A DNA stretch of 64,000 bases from Acinetobacter venetianus RAG-1 = CIP 110063 (GTDB taxonomy: Bacteria; Pseudomonadota; Gammaproteobacteria; Pseudomonadales; Moraxellaceae). Shown piece by piece: positions 17,150-26,438 of the stretch (the stretch's first letter is position 1; the number at the start of each line of letters is the position of its first letter). Location: the NCBI RefSeq assembly GCF_000368585.1, contig NZ_KB849558.1, positions 600,722 through 664,721 of the forward strand, given 5' to 3'. The notes beneath the pieces were generated by a model, which was not told the DNA's origin, did no database searches, and saw only the letters and a program-made list of their open reading frames with translations. The position numbers were made by a program, and so were the translations under genes.

Positions 17150-17371
17150 GAACGTCCTATCATGGTTATTTTCAAAAAGACAGAGTATGTTACATCGACT
17201 TGGCTCATAGGACTAGCACAAGCTGACTAAAAACCATAAATTTATTGCATTTTCATTGTGTTTTTATTGATATGTGTATCAGTAAAGCTTATATGTGAGG
17301 ATTGATTTTTAATATTTTTCTGAATAAGCGAATAGATTCTACAAACCAGAGATATTTACTTTTGCTTACGC

Positions 17372-17389
17372 TGTGAACATTTGTTCACA
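17372..17389. promoter_or_regulatory. operator-like perfect inverted repeat between metK and tkt
   Basis: TGTGAACA-TT-TGTTCACA is a perfect 8+2+8 inverted repeat in the 382-bp divergent gap, 143 bp before tkt and 223 bp before metK. The TGTGA/TCACA arms recall CRP but the spacer is 8 rather than 6, and TGAA-N6-TTCA is one base longer than the MetR consensus. The regulator is therefore unassigned. Nothing else was seen in the gap. Confidence 0.5.
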
Positions 17390-17531
17390 TAATTGAAAAT
17401 GAATGATCGAAATATAAGAAATATCGTGTATTAGACTTTACCCCATGTCGTTTTTTTAAGACAATAGTCTCAATTTTTGAAAGATGATTTCTCGTCTTCT
17501 TTATCACATTGATTTAATCGGATTCTGACTT

Positions 17532-19520
17532 ATGACAACCCCTTTAAATGAACGTCGTATTGCTAATGCAATTCGTGTCTTGGCAATGGATGCTGTGCAA
17601 CAGGCAAACTCAGGGCATCCAGGTGCACCAATGGGGATGGCAGATATCGCTGACGTCGTATGGCGTGAGTTTTTAAATCATAACCCAACAAACCCACAAT
17701 GGGCGAACCGCGACCGCTTTGTATTGTCAAATGGTCATGGTTCTATGTTGCAATATGCTTTATTGCATTTAACAGGTTATGACTTATCTATTGAAGATTT
17801 AAAGCAATTCCGTCAGTTACATTCTAAAACACCAGGTCACCCAGAATATGGTTATGCACCGGGTATCGAAACAACGACAGGTCCATTAGGTCAAGGTATC
17901 GCCAATGCTGTTGGTTTTGCTTTAGCCGAAAAAACATTAGCTGCTCAGTTCAACAAAGATGACTTAAACGTTGTTGATCACTTCACTTATTGTTTCTTGG
18001 GTGATGGCTGCTTAATGGAAGGTATTTCTCACGAAGTATGTTCACTTGCAGGTACTTTAGGTCTTGGTAAGCTTGTTGTTTATTATGATGACAACGGTAT
18101 CTCGATTGATGGTGAAGTAGAAGGTTGGTTCAGTGATGACACTGAGCAACGTTTTAACGCTTATGGCTGGCAAGTGCTTCGTGTAGATGGTCATGATGCA
18201 GATGCAATTCGTCAAGCAACTGTTGAAGCAAAAGCTGAAACTAATAAGCCAACAATTATTATCTGTAAAACGATTATCGGTCTAGGTTCACCAAACAAAC
18301 AAGGTAAAGAAGATTGCCATGGTGCGCCATTGGGTAAAGACGAAATCGTTTTAACTCGCGAAGCATTAGGTTGGAAAGAAAATTCATTTGTTATCCCTGA
18401 AGATGTATATGCAGCCTGGGATGCAAAAGCAAAAGGTCAAACCTCTGAAGCAGCGTGGAATGAATTGTTTGCTCAATACAAAGCAAAATATCCAACTGAA
18501 GCGGCTGAATTATTACGCCGTATCAATGGCGACTTACCAGCGGAATTTGCTGCACAAGCAGATGCTTTCATTGCTGAAACAAATGCTAAAGCTGAAACCA
18601 TTGCTACACGTAAAGCAAGCCAAAATACATTACAAGCATTTGGTCCATTACTGCCTGAATTATTAGGTGGTTCTGCTGACTTGGCGGGTTCTAACTTAAC
18701 ACTTTGGAAAGGTTGCCAAGGTGTACAAGAAAATCCAGCGGGCAACTACGTGTATTACGGCGTTCGTGAATTCGGTATGACTGCAATTGCGAATGGTGTG
18801 GCTTTACACGGTGGTTTCGTTCCTTACGTTGCAACATTCTTGATGTTCATGGAATATGCGCGTAATGCAGTACGTATGTCTGCATTAATGAAGCAACGTG
18901 TGATTCATGTTTATACACATGACTCGATTGGTTTAGGTGAAGATGGTCCTACGCATCAACCAATTGAACAAATTGCATCGTTACGCGGTACACCAAACTT
19001 AAATACTTGGCGTCCATGTGACACAGTTGAAGCAGCTGTTTCTTGGAAGTCTGCACTTCAACGTAAAGATGGCCCATCAGCATTAATTTTCTCTCGTCAA
19101 AACTTACCATTCCAAGCGCGTAATGAAGCTCAAATTCAAAACGTTGCAAAAGGTGGTTATGTACTTGCTGAAGAGAAAGGTGAATTGAAGGCAATCATCA
19201 TTGCAACAGGTTCAGAAGTTTCATTGGCAATGGAAGCATATGCACAACTTGAAGGTGTGCGTGTTGTGTCTATGCCATGTGCTGAAGAGTTTATGAAGCA
19301 AGATGCTGCATATCGTGAAGCGGTATTGCCTGCACATATCCGTGCACGTGTAGCGGTTGAAGCGGCTCATGTGGATTACTGGTGGAAGTTTGTTGGTTTA
19401 GACGGCAAAGTGATCGGTATGACCACTTACGGCGAATCTGCGCCAGCAAAAGACTTGTTCCAATTCTTCGGTATTACGACTGAAGCGGTTGTTGCTGCGG
19501 TTAAAGAATTGACTGCTTAA
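17532..19520 (+). CDS. tkt: transketolase
   Basis: 662 residues. A thiamine-diphosphate enzyme of the non-oxidative pentose phosphate pathway. N-terminal ThDP domain: [35 protein letters not shown], and the [12 protein letters not shown] metal/ThDP-binding motif with [15 protein letters not shown]. Middle pyrimidine domain: [37 protein letters not shown]-terminal domain completes the fold. It is monocistronic with a strong terminator. Acinetobacter lacks some glycolytic steps, so this enzyme matters for pentose and aromatic precursor supply, which is background inference. Confidence 0.98.
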   Translation: MTTPLNERRIANAIRVLAMDAVQQANSGHPGAPMGMADIADVVWREFLNHNPTNPQWANRDRFVLSNGHGSMLQYALLHLTGYDLSIEDLKQFRQLHSKTPGHPEYGYAPGIETTTGPLGQGIANAVGFALAEKTLAAQFNKDDLNVVDHFTYCFLGDGCLMEGISHEVCSLAGTLGLGKLVVYYDDNGISIDGEVEGWFSDDTEQRFNAYGWQVLRVDGHDADAIRQATVEAKAETNKPTIIICKTIIGLGSPNKQGKEDCHGAPLGKDEIVLTREALGWKENSFVIPEDVYAAWDAKAKGQTSEAAWNELFAQYKAKYPTEAAELLRRINGDLPAEFAAQADAFIAETNAKAETIATRKASQNTLQAFGPLLPELLGGSADLAGSNLTLWKGCQGVQENPAGNYVYYGVREFGMTAIANGVALHGGFVPYVATFLMFMEYARNAVRMSALMKQRVIHVYTHDSIGLGEDGPTHQPIEQIASLRGTPNLNTWRPCDTVEAAVSWKSALQRKDGPSALIFSRQNLPFQARNEAQIQNVAKGGYVLAEEKGELKAIIIATGSEVSLAMEAYAQLEGVRVVSMPCAEEFMKQDAAYREAVLPAHIRARVAVEAAHVDYWWKFVGLDGKVIGMTTYGESAPAKDLFQFFGITTEAVVAAVKELTA

Positions 19521-19536
19521 TTGAATTAAGTGGTAT

Positions 19537-19566
19537 AAAAAAGCGTCCTGAATAGGGCGCTTTTTT
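19537..19566 (+). terminator. rho-independent terminator of tkt
   Basis: AAAAAAGCGTCCT / AGGGCGCTTTTTT with a GAAT loop. Confidence 0.92.
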
Positions 19567-19659
19567 ATATTTGTGAGTTGAGTTTCTTAAAACAATAGTG
19601 ATAGAAAGTTAAAGAAATTATGAAATACTCTTTGGTTTTATAAGTGAATAAAAATTATT

Positions 19660-20292
19660 ATGAATTACATGCACCCATATTTATTTTCAATAATTTGTAA
19701 AATCGCAGCTAACCAGACTTATTGTTTTGAGTGTGATGAATGGCGTTTAAAACTTAGAGAAGCTTTATTTGAACAAAGTACCATGGCTGATCTCGATATG
19801 GGGTTTGAAGCAGAAATACTTTTTACAAAAGATCCAAAACAAAATTTATGCAAATATCAATTATTTAAATATACAGACAGTTTAATTCAAAGCTTGAACT
19901 ACGTTGAGAATTTATCTATTTGGCGGGTCTTTGGAGTCAATTGTAATGATGAGTATGAAACACATTTTTTGAAGATGGCAAGCTTGGATATGGTTCATAA
20001 TTTTGAAAAACCAGAGTTATTTCCGCAGTATAAGACCAAAATTATAGAACTGGTTAACATGCTTTTAGCCAATAAGTATGGCTATGAGTTAAGAAGTGTT
20101 GATGAAAAATATATTAAATTAGACCAGAAACAGGAGCTTTTCTATTGTCCAGATGACAAAAGTGAAGCGAATTGGTATGACTTAATTTATATGATCATAA
20201 GTCCAGAGGCAAAACAGATCATTCCTCAGCATATGTTAGAGGGATTTAAATGTCAGGAACTGAATTATCAGTTTACGATTAATTTTTTATAA
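19660..20292 (+). CDS. hypothetical protein, 210 aa
   Basis: A soluble protein without signal peptide or membrane segment, with several Cys and aromatic residues (NQTYCFECDEWRLKLREALFEQS, NWYDLIYMIISPEAKQIIPQHML). No family recognised. Starts are ATG 19660 or 19669; no convincing ribosome binding site precedes either. It is flanked by the tkt terminator on the left and a 13-bp perfect stem on the right, so it is a separate unit. It is AT-richer than its neighbours, which might mean recent acquisition. Confidence 0.7.
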   Translation: MNYMHPYLFSIICKIAANQTYCFECDEWRLKLREALFEQSTMADLDMGFEAEILFTKDPKQNLCKYQLFKYTDSLIQSLNYVENLSIWRVFGVNCNDEYETHFLKMASLDMVHNFEKPELFPQYKTKIIELVNMLLANKYGYELRSVDEKYIKLDQKQELFYCPDDKSEANWYDLIYMIISPEAKQIIPQHMLEGFKCQELNYQFTINFL

Positions 20293-20322
20293 AATATGGT
20301 CTTTAATATAAAGACCATATTT
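20292..20322. terminator. probable bidirectional terminator
   Basis: Perfect 13-bp stem AAATATGGTCTTT / AAAGACCATATTT with an AATAT loop between convergent genes. The T runs are short. Confidence 0.65.
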
Positions 20323-20329
20323 GTATCTC

Positions 20330-20740
20330 TTACCCGACACTTAATTCACTCTGAATCGAAATATTAGAAGTTAGTAATTTATGAACAGGGCAGCTCTCAG
20401 CTACTTTGAGTAATCGTTTATGTTGATCCTCGGTAAATTCACCTTTTAAGATAATTTTACGTTCAATATTATTTTGACCTGATTCAGGATCACCATTTGG
20501 GTTTAATGCTAAATCAACTTGAACATGCTCAAGCTTAATACCTTTGTGATTTGCATACATTTCTAACGTAATCGTGGTACATGCTCCAAGAGCGGAAAGA
20601 ACAAGCTGTATTGGATTTGGTGCAGTATCTTGCCCACCTTTGTCCATAGGCTCATCTGCATACCATGTATGACCAGAAGTATCTGTAAGTGTTACACGAT
20701 AAGGAGTTGCTGTACTTAATGCTTGTGCTGAATGAGTCAT
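20330..20740 (-). CDS. OsmC/OhR family protein
   Basis: 136 residues. OsmC-like fold with the two redox Cys expected in the family: one in ALGACTTITLEMYAN and one in VAESCPVHKLL. Members reduce organic hydroperoxides or are of unknown redox function. The GLxxCTxI and SCPV patterns place it nearer the YhfA/OsmC-like branch than true Ohr. It is divergent from yceI across 222 bp, suggesting a shared stress-related regulatory region, though no operator was recognised. Confidence 0.88.
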   Translation of the reverse strand: MTHSAQALSTATPYRVTLTDTSGHTWYADEPMDKGGQDTAPNPIQLVLSALGACTTITLEMYANHKGIKLEHVQVDLALNPNGDPESGQNNIERKIILKGEFTEDQHKRLLKVAESCPVHKLLTSNISIQSELSVG

Positions 20741-20962
20741 GTTTTACCTTATTGTTTATCTTTAAAAATAAAAATGATTGTACCTAATCATGCAGTGTTC
20801 ACTACTGATTGTGGAGTATCGAATAGTCTAATCATATGTTGTTTAGCTGGGCTGCGTAATACTTTTATTGTTGCACCGATGAAACATATCGTTTTATAAA
20901 GAATAGTGAATAAAAATACTTGATGTATACACTAATACTCATATCAAACAAGGATACGAAAA

Positions 20963-21541
20963 ATGCAATTTAAAACATTAAGCTTCGGTTTAGCATTCGC
21001 TTTAGCAAGTTCTGTAACATTAGCTGCGCCAGTGGACTATAAAATTGACCCAACACATACAGCAACAGTATTTAGTTGGAATCACTTTGGCTTTTCTACA
21101 CCAAGCGCTAACTTCACTGATATTCAAGGTGTGATTAAAGTTGATAATGCGAAACCTGCAAATTCATCAGTAGAAGTGACAATTCCTTTAAGCAGCGTAA
21201 ATACTAACGTAGCGGCTTTAGATAAAGAGTTCCAAGAAGAAGCTTGGTTTAATGCAGCTAAGTACCCAAACATTACTTTTAAAAGTACTAAAGTAGAAAC
21301 CAAAGATAAAAAGCATTTCAAAATTACAGGTGATTTAACTGTTAAGGGTATTACTAAGCCAGTTGTATTGGATGCAGTATTGAATAAGCAGGGTGAGCAC
21401 CCAATGGCAAAAGTACCTGCTATTGGATTTAATGCAACAACTTCATTTGATCGTTCTGCATTTGGTATCGGAAACTATGTGCCGAATGTTGGCGATAAGA
21501 TCACTGTAAATATTACGACTGAAGCAACAGCAGCGAAGTAA
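20963..21541 (+). CDS. yceI: YceI-family periplasmic protein
   Basis: 192 residues (E. coli YceI 191). Signal peptide MQFKTLSFGLAFALASSVTLAA, then the lipocalin-like YceI domain: YKIDPTHTATVFSWNHFGFS, the VDVTIPLSSVNTN-like strand, FKITGDLTVKGITKPVVLDAVL, and GFNATTSFDRSAFGIGNYVPNVGDKI. The family binds isoprenoids such as polyprenyl chains in the periplasm. AAGGATACG precedes the ATG. Monocistronic with a bidirectional terminator. Confidence 0.94.
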   Translation: MQFKTLSFGLAFALASSVTLAAPVDYKIDPTHTATVFSWNHFGFSTPSANFTDIQGVIKVDNAKPANSSVEVTIPLSSVNTNVAALDKEFQEEAWFNAAKYPNITFKSTKVETKDKKHFKITGDLTVKGITKPVVLDAVLNKQGEHPMAKVPAIGFNATTSFDRSAFGIGNYVPNVGDKITVNITTEATAAK

Positions 21542-21561
21542 TAGTTATACACTTAAATGTG

Positions 21562-21596
21562 AAAAAAGCTCACGATGAATATTCGTGAGCTTTTTT
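21562..21596. terminator. bidirectional terminator between yceI and the topAI-yjhQ operon
   Basis: GCTCACGA / TCGTGAGC flanked by A6 and T6. It can end both convergent transcripts. Confidence 0.9.
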
Positions 21597-21622
21597 ATTT
21601 GTACTGTAATTATGGCCAATAA

Positions 21623-22129
21623 CTATGACGTTGCATTAAATGCATCTGAATAGATGACATAGCCACTTGCTACATGGTCGGTAAAAGCAAGAATTTGAAA
21701 ATACTCTGCTGGAACACCTTTTAAGATCAATCTAGCATCAGCCTTAAACCCAAATTTTCCATAATAATTAGGATCACCGAGTAATAAGCATCCTTTTGCA
21801 TTCAGTGTCTTTATTCTATTCAAACCTTCTCTCATAAGTTCAGAACCTATACCTTTTCCTTGATATTCAGGAATAACGGAAATAGGACCTAAGCCATACC
21901 AGTCTGTCGTACCATCGGAAATTGATACAGGTGAAAAGGCGATATGGCCAACGATTTTGCCTTGAGTTTCAGCAACTAAAGAGACAGTAAGTTGTTTGGC
22001 TGCTCTAAGCGCATTTACGATAAATTGCTCTGTATGGCTAGAGTATTCTTCATCATTAAATGCTGCTTTGGTTAAATCAAAAATTGCTTGGATGTCAGTG
22101 TTTTGTTCATCACGGATTTGAATATTCAT
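21623..22129 (-). CDS. yjhQ: GNAT acetyltransferase, probable YjhQ antitoxin
   Basis: 168 residues with a GNAT fold: IRDEQNTDIQAIFDLTKAAF, then GLGPISVIPEYQGKGIGSELMREGL containing the acetyl-CoA loop Q-x-x-G-x-G, and LLGDPNYYGKFGF. In E. coli the topAI (yjhX) toxin gene is directly followed by yjhQ, a GNAT-like antitoxin; here the same order and direction appear, 78 bp apart. The antitoxin role is thus inferred from synteny. The catalytic loop looks intact, so enzymatic activity is also possible. A YhbS-like N-acetyltransferase is the alternative label. Confidence 0.8.
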   Translation of the reverse strand: MNIQIRDEQNTDIQAIFDLTKAAFNDEEYSSHTEQFIVNALRAAKQLTVSLVAETQGKIVGHIAFSPVSISDGTTDWYGLGPISVIPEYQGKGIGSELMREGLNRIKTLNAKGCLLLGDPNYYGKFGFKADARLILKGVPAEYFQILAFTDHVASGYVIYSDAFNATS

Positions 22130-22207
22130 TTTAATTGCCTACATGTTTTTAAATAACTGACGAAGCAAAAGTATGTTGCTGCTTCATCAGATGATTGTTA
22201 AGGATGT

Positions 22208-22465
22208 TTATTGATTATCGAGTTGAGGTCGTACGTTTCTAAGCCCATTCAAATTGATTTGATAGGGTTGTCCTTCCTGTGATTTGATCAATCGTTTCTT
22301 TTTAAGTTTTCGAAAAACAACGAGAGTGCAATCATATAAGACAAAACCTTCACGGCTATAGCATTCTACAGCGATGAGTTGTCCAGATTCATTTTTGAGT
22401 TTTACGATTTTTCCGCCTTTGGCTAAGACGTGTAAAGTCCGTTGTTCAGACTTGGATAGGTTCAT
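22208..22465 (-). CDS. topAI: TopAI/YjhX-family toxin (topoisomerase I inhibitor)
   Basis: 85 residues from ATG 22465 (AGGA 8 bases upstream). [39 protein letters not shown] and [13 protein letters not shown] match UPF0386/YjhX closely along the whole length. E. coli TopAI binds topoisomerase I and blocks its activity; YjhQ relieves it. The frame is open for 24 more codons to ATG 22537, but that start has no ribosome binding site and falls outside the family. The leader carries a short ORF and a structure that can hide the ribosome binding site. Confidence 0.92.
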   Translation of the reverse strand: MNLSKSEQRTLHVLAKGGKIVKLKNESGQLIAVECYSREGFVLYDCTLVVFRKLKKKRLIKSQEGQPYQINLNGLRNVRPQLDNQ

Positions 22466-22470
22466 GTTGG

Positions 22471-22570
22471 AATCCTGATATAAGTAATCAAAAGCAAAGA
22501 TAGGCATGCAGCCTGAAAATTCGCGTTGATAACCCATTTCAAATTTTCATTGAAATATGGTTATCAGATT
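22471..22570 (-). promoter_or_regulatory. putative translational switch in the topAI leader
   Basis: In the minus-strand RNA the segment UAUCAGGAUU (22480-22471), which contains the topAI ribosome binding site, is complementary to AAUCUGAUA (22570-22562) with one unpaired base. The latter covers the last codon and stop of the upstream short ORF. A ribosome on the short ORF would break this pairing. This recalls the E. coli toiL-topAI leader. Confidence 0.5.
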
Positions 22571-22587
22571 ACTGCTATCCCCAACAT
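22564..22587 (-). CDS. seven-residue leader peptide upstream of topAI
   Basis: ATG TTG GGG ATA GCA GTA ATC TGA encodes MLGIAVI. A strong ribosome binding site (GAGGA, 5 bases upstream) precedes it. It lies about 34 nt after the predicted transcription start and 98 nt before the topAI ATG. In E. coli, topAI is controlled by a leader ORF (toiL) through ribosome stalling; function here is by analogy only. Confidence 0.5.
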   Translation of the reverse strand: MLGIAVI

Positions 22588-22627
22588 AAAATCCTCGATG
22601 TAGATTGGATATGAAATATATGATTTG

Positions 22628-22656
22628 AATATATAGGTGCTTATATTTAAAGTAAA
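22628..22656 (-). promoter_or_regulatory. probable promoter of the topAI-yjhQ operon
   Basis: On the minus strand TTTACT (22656-22651) and TATATT (22633-22628) are spaced by 17 bp. The predicted start near 22621 gives a leader of about 156 nt before topAI. Confidence 0.55.
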
Positions 22657-22797
22657 GGATTATGTGAATTTTACTTTATTTGTAATGGGTTATGATCATG
22701 TGTAGTCTGATTTTCTTGATCAATTTATAATAAAAGCATTATTTATTAAAAGCCTTTAAACATATAGCTTGAATTTTATTATTAAGGTAAGACAAAG

Positions 22798-23259
22798 ATG
22801 GATGATCAACTGTTTATACAGAAAGCAGTAGATTTAGCATTAGAAAATGCAAAATCAGGTGGTAGACCTTTTGCAGCATTGGTTGTGAGAAATGGTGAAA
22901 TCATTGCTACAGGTGTCAACCAAATCAAATTAACCAATGATCCTACAGCACATGCAGAGCTATTGGCATTGCGTGAAGCTGGCAAAACTTTAGGTAATCC
23001 TAATTTAGAAGATTGTATCGTCTATGCAAGTGGGCAGCCTTGTCCGATGTGTTTAGCTGCGATGCGTATGGCAGGAATTAACCAAGTGCGTTATGCATTT
23101 TCCAATCCTGATGCAGAACCATTTTCATTATCGACAGCAAATCTTGCTGAAATGCTGAGAATGCCGCCTGAAAAACAAGAGGGATTAATATTTAAACAAA
23201 TTACGCCGTTGCAGAACTTAGATTTATATAAGTTATGGCAAAGCTATCAAGAGAAATAA
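22798..23259 (+). CDS. cytidine/guanine deaminase-family nucleoside deaminase
   Basis: 153 residues. A zinc-dependent deaminase fold: HAELLALREA supplies the His ligand and catalytic Glu, and ASGQPCPMCLAAM supplies the two Cys ligands. The N-terminal GGRPFAALVVRNGEIIATGVN and length resemble bacterial guanine deaminase (GuaD) rather than tRNA adenosine deaminase TadA, which has different flanking residues. Substrate probably a free purine base or nucleoside; not proven. It is divergent from topAI. Confidence 0.87.
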   Translation: MDDQLFIQKAVDLALENAKSGGRPFAALVVRNGEIIATGVNQIKLTNDPTAHAELLALREAGKTLGNPNLEDCIVYASGQPCPMCLAAMRMAGINQVRYAFSNPDAEPFSLSTANLAEMLRMPPEKQEGLIFKQITPLQNLDLYKLWQSYQEK

Positions 23260-23287
23260 CTTTATGTGCACTTGAACCTTACTATTA

Positions 23288-23821
23288 TCACTTTTTAGTC
23301 TGTTTCTCTTTCAGTAATAAATATGCTGGTGTGGATTTCTTGGCTTGACGACGGAGCATGATTTTGATGTATAACACGATAGCAAAACATGCTGTAGCAA
23401 CCGTAAGCATAATACTATTCATATAACTCATAATTGAGCTGACATAACCAATTGTTGCCAAACGCCGTTGCATTCGTTCAACTTGAGTACTGGATTCTAT
23501 ACCTGTAATTGCCCACGTACAGAGATGTTCACAATTATTAATAATCAAATGGTAATGGTTTTCATGCATACGTGAGCGCATACGCCGAACAACAGCCTTT
23601 GCTTTGTAGCGTGGTGATTGGTAGTCTCTTGTGTGGATCGTTTTTCCACGTGCGAAATGTTGGATAGAGGTCATTTCAATCGGATGCTTTTTGAAAATAT
23701 GAGCAAAACCTGAGTAATGGATGACCCGTCCACGACCTGCATAAATTCCATGATGGCTATAACCAAAGTGTTTTACGATCAGGTGTGCACCAAGAGGGAA
23801 GCGTTGATGTTTTTGCTGCAT
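23288..23821 (-). CDS. LRAT/NC-domain protein with C-terminal membrane segment
   Basis: 177 residues. The NlpC/P60-related LRAT fold shows its His and Cys: LGAHLIVKHFGYSHHGIYAG (His) and HLIINNCEHLCTWAITG (the NCEH nucleophile motif). A membrane helix follows near residues 130-155 (IMSYMNSIMLTVATACFAIVLYIKIML) and a basic tail. Family members transfer acyl chains from phospholipids; bacterial ones are mostly uncharacterised. Predicted tail-side membrane anchoring places it at the inner membrane. Confidence 0.85.
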   Translation of the reverse strand: MQQKHQRFPLGAHLIVKHFGYSHHGIYAGRGRVIHYSGFAHIFKKHPIEMTSIQHFARGKTIHTRDYQSPRYKAKAVVRRMRSRMHENHYHLIINNCEHLCTWAITGIESSTQVERMQRRLATIGYVSSIMSYMNSIMLTVATACFAIVLYIKIMLRRQAKKSTPAYLLLKEKQTKK

Positions 23822-23987
23822 GCTGATACAAAAATATTGTATTTATAGTGTTATTTTAGTGAAAAATAATGAATCAATCGAGCATATTTAGACATAGAAT
23901 CCTATGATTATGTGTTGAGTTTGTATCTGCTGTTTTCAGGATTGATTTTGCTATGTGAAAATAATAAAAATTGGCTTCATATATAAA

Positions 23988-24728
23988 ATGACGATGAAGA
24001 TTTGGCTTTTAGCTTTTTTATCAATGTACTCAGTAGCTGAATTACATGCAGCACAATATCAAAGTATTCAGGTCGATCAGATCACGTATGACGTGATTAA
24101 AGTTGAAAAACTAGATCAGTTAGAATTATTTTTAAAAGATAAAAATTCAGATCGTTATTATCATAATTTTTCTCGTCTTCAAGCAAATCTTCCAGCTTGT
24201 GCTCAAATGAATTTTGCAATGAATGCAGGAATGTATCATGTGGACTATCAGCCTGTGGGTTTGTATGTAGAGCAAGCCAAGCAAACATCTCAGTTAAATG
24301 AGAATACTGGTTTTGGGAACTTCTTTATGCAACCAAATGGCGTACTGGCATGGAATCATCAAAATGCTGTAATTCAAACCACGGCAGATTATAAGAAAAG
24401 TAAATTTAGGGCGCTTTTTGCGACACAATCAGGGCCAATGTTAATCAATCATGGAAAGATCAACTCCCAATTTTTGCCAAAATCAAATTCTTTAAAAATC
24501 AGAAATGGTGTAGGAATCAAAGATAATCAATTGTATTTTGTGATTTCACAACAGAGGATGAGTTTTTATCAGTTTGCCCAATTTTTTAAACAGCAATTGC
24601 AGATTGATCAAGCTTTGTATTTGGATGGTTCGATTTCAAGCTTATATTTAAATGAAACTAAACGACATGATAAAAGAACGAATTTAGGGCCAATTGTTGT
24701 GGAAATAGATAGAAAAGCCTGTAAATAG
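23988..24728 (+). CDS. secreted phosphodiester-glycosidase-like (NAGPA/DUF2233) protein
   Basis: 246 residues from ATG 23988 (a second ATG is two codons later; the longer frame from GTG 23955 adds nothing). Signal peptide MKIWLLAFLSMYSVAELHA. Family segments: FAMNAGMYHVDYQPVGLYVE, GFGNFFMQPNGVLAWN, FATQSGPMLINHGKIN, RNGVGIKDNQLYFVIS and LYLDGSISSLYL. The Asn/Asp-Gly-Gly-type motif of the uncovering-enzyme fold is present as YLDGSIS. It would act on glycan phosphodiesters in the periplasm; the true substrate is unknown. A strong terminator follows. Confidence 0.85.
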   Translation: MTMKIWLLAFLSMYSVAELHAAQYQSIQVDQITYDVIKVEKLDQLELFLKDKNSDRYYHNFSRLQANLPACAQMNFAMNAGMYHVDYQPVGLYVEQAKQTSQLNENTGFGNFFMQPNGVLAWNHQNAVIQTTADYKKSKFRALFATQSGPMLINHGKINSQFLPKSNSLKIRNGVGIKDNQLYFVISQQRMSFYQFAQFFKQQLQIDQALYLDGSISSLYLNETKRHDKRTNLGPIVVEIDRKACK

Positions 24729-24731
24729 TAA

Positions 24732-24770
24732 AAAGCCCTAATCTTTCAAGGAGAGATTAGGGCTTTCTTT
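24732..24770. terminator. bidirectional terminator
   Basis: Perfect 13-bp stem AAAGCCCTAATCT / AGATTAGGGCTTT with a 9-nt loop between convergent genes. Confidence 0.9.
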
Positions 24771-24771
24771 C

Positions 24772-24999
24772 TTATTGTACTGGTGGATTGATCATCGCCA
24801 GTAACTCTTTGCGGCTGTAGCCGCGAGAAATCAGTACTTTCTTGATGCCTTTAATGACATCTTCATCAGTTGCTTTTACTAAAGCATCCAATAGTTGTTC
24901 ATTTGATTTGCAAGAACAATCATTTTCAACGCAAGAAGTTTGATTCTTCTGTTCGTTATACTGTTGATCTGCACTGAACATTTTTTGCCAAAAACTCAT
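24772..24999 (-). CDS. small hypothetical protein with a Cys cluster, 75 aa
   Basis: From ATG 24999, chosen because GAAGG lies 5 bases upstream; an upstream in-frame start at 25014 lacks one. MSFWQKMFSADQQYNEQ is followed by CVENDCSCKS, a three-Cys cluster that could bind metal, and a helical C-terminus (DEDVIKGIKKVLISRGYSRKELLAMI) that looks like a small helix-turn-helix or SAP-like module. No family recognised. It ends at the shared terminator. Confidence 0.7.
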   Translation of the reverse strand: MSFWQKMFSADQQYNEQKNQTSCVENDCSCKSNEQLLDALVKATDEDVIKGIKKVLISRGYSRKELLAMINPPVQ

Positions 25000-25202
25000 A
25001 GAGCCTTCATTCACAAACTAACATAGATCGAAATATAGCCGCTTTAAAATAAAAAACAAGTCAGCTAAAGTGATAAAAGCAGCAATCGAACTTCAATTTT
25101 TTCGATAAACATTTGGAAGATAAACGAAATTATGACGATTTAATGACTTGATCTTTGATATATATGACTTTTTTACTCGGATTTAATATTTAAACTTGCT
25201 GA

Positions 25203-25230
25203 AAAAATAAAGGGTTATTGCAACCCTTTA
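25203..25230 (-). terminator. rho-independent terminator of trmA
   Basis: TAAAGGGTT / AACCCTTTA with a 5-nt loop; on the minus strand it is followed by a T6 run. The 204-bp gap up to the 75-residue gene holds nothing else. Confidence 0.85.
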
Positions 25231-25259
25231 TATATAAAATTTACGTTGAAATAATTTGT

Positions 25260-26345
25260 TTAAATCTTTTCAAGTAAAACACCAGATTCAACATGATGAG
25301 TAAAAGGGAACTGGTCAAACATAGCAAACTTTGTGATGCGATGCGTTTGTGCAAGTGTCCCTAAGTTATCATGTAGCGTGTCTGGGTTACATGAGATATA
25401 GATAATACGTTCAAAGCCTTGTAGCAGTTTAAGTGTTTCATCATCAATCCCCGCACGCGGTGGATCGACAAAAACAGTATCGAACGCATAACTTTTGATG
25501 TCGATCTCTGCTTCTTGTAAACGCCTAAATTCACGCTCACCTTGATAGGCTTGCGTGAATTCCTCAGCAGATAAGCGTGCAACTTGAATATTTTCGATTT
25601 GGTTCTGTTCGATATTCCATTGCGCGGCGTAAACAGATGATTTTGCAAGCTCAGTCGCAAGTACACGTTTGAATTTTAATGAGAGTGGTAGGGTGAAATT
25701 CCCATTTCCACAGTACAACTCCAGTAAATCTTTTTGAGCTCCTTCAGCTGCATCACATGCCCATTCAAGCATATGTTGGCACACTTGCGCATTTGGCTGA
25801 GTAAAGCTACTTTCAATTTGTTTGTATTTAAATGTACGACCATGAACATTAAGTTGTTCAGCCACGTAGTCATCACCAATAATCACTTTTTGACCGCGAC
25901 TACGGCCCATAATTTTAATATTCAGCTTTTCTGCAAGTGCTTTTGCTGCAATTTCCCATTCAGTATCTAATTTCCGGTGATAAATCAGCGTGACAAGCAT
26001 TTCTCCACTCAGTGTCGAGAGAAAATCAGCTTCAAAAATACGCTGAGATAAAATAGGGTTTGCTTTTAATTCTTCTAATAAGCGTGGCATTAAATCATTA
26101 ATGTGACGATCTGCGATTGGAAACTCATCTACACGAATGACTTGTTTTTGCTTACCGTCTTCAGCACGTTCAAACATTGCATAGAACAAATCTTCTTCAG
26201 TGTGCCAGATACGAAACTCAGCACGCATACGGAAATGTTGTTCTGGTGATTGAAACACTTCTAAAGCTGGGGGATTGAACGGTGCAAATTGTGCGGTAAT
26301 TCGTTCAACTTTCTCTTGAAGTTGCTGTTGGTAAGATACAGTCAT
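25260..26345 (-). CDS. trmA: tRNA (uracil-5-)-methyltransferase
   Basis: 361 residues (E. coli TrmA 366). It makes m5U54 (ribothymidine) in the T-loop of tRNA using SAM. Family segments: [11 protein letters not shown] near the N-terminus, [18 protein letters not shown], the SAM-binding [31 protein letters not shown] and the catalytic Cys in [11 protein letters not shown], with the C-terminal [16 protein letters not shown] containing the catalytic Glu. Monocistronic with a terminator. TrmA rather than RlmC/RlmD because of the absence of Fe-S cysteines and the short length. Confidence 0.97.
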   Translation of the reverse strand: MTVSYQQQLQEKVERITAQFAPFNPPALEVFQSPEQHFRMRAEFRIWHTEEDLFYAMFERAEDGKQKQVIRVDEFPIADRHINDLMPRLLEELKANPILSQRIFEADFLSTLSGEMLVTLIYHRKLDTEWEIAAKALAEKLNIKIMGRSRGQKVIIGDDYVAEQLNVHGRTFKYKQIESSFTQPNAQVCQHMLEWACDAAEGAQKDLLELYCGNGNFTLPLSLKFKRVLATELAKSSVYAAQWNIEQNQIENIQVARLSAEEFTQAYQGEREFRRLQEAEIDIKSYAFDTVFVDPPRAGIDDETLKLLQGFERIIYISCNPDTLHDNLGTLAQTHRITKFAMFDQFPFTHHVESGVLLEKI

Positions 26346-26438
26346 AAATAATGAAAACTATAGGTGAAATTTAAACAAGGCATGGTATCAAAAAAGGCGT
26401 ATGAGGTGGATGGAAATTATCAAATTCATATGTTTATC

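Noticed and set aside
22208..22537. Longer 109-residue version of the TopAI frame
   Set aside because: The added 24 residues lie outside the family and the ATG at 22537 has no ribosome binding site, whereas ATG 22465 has one.
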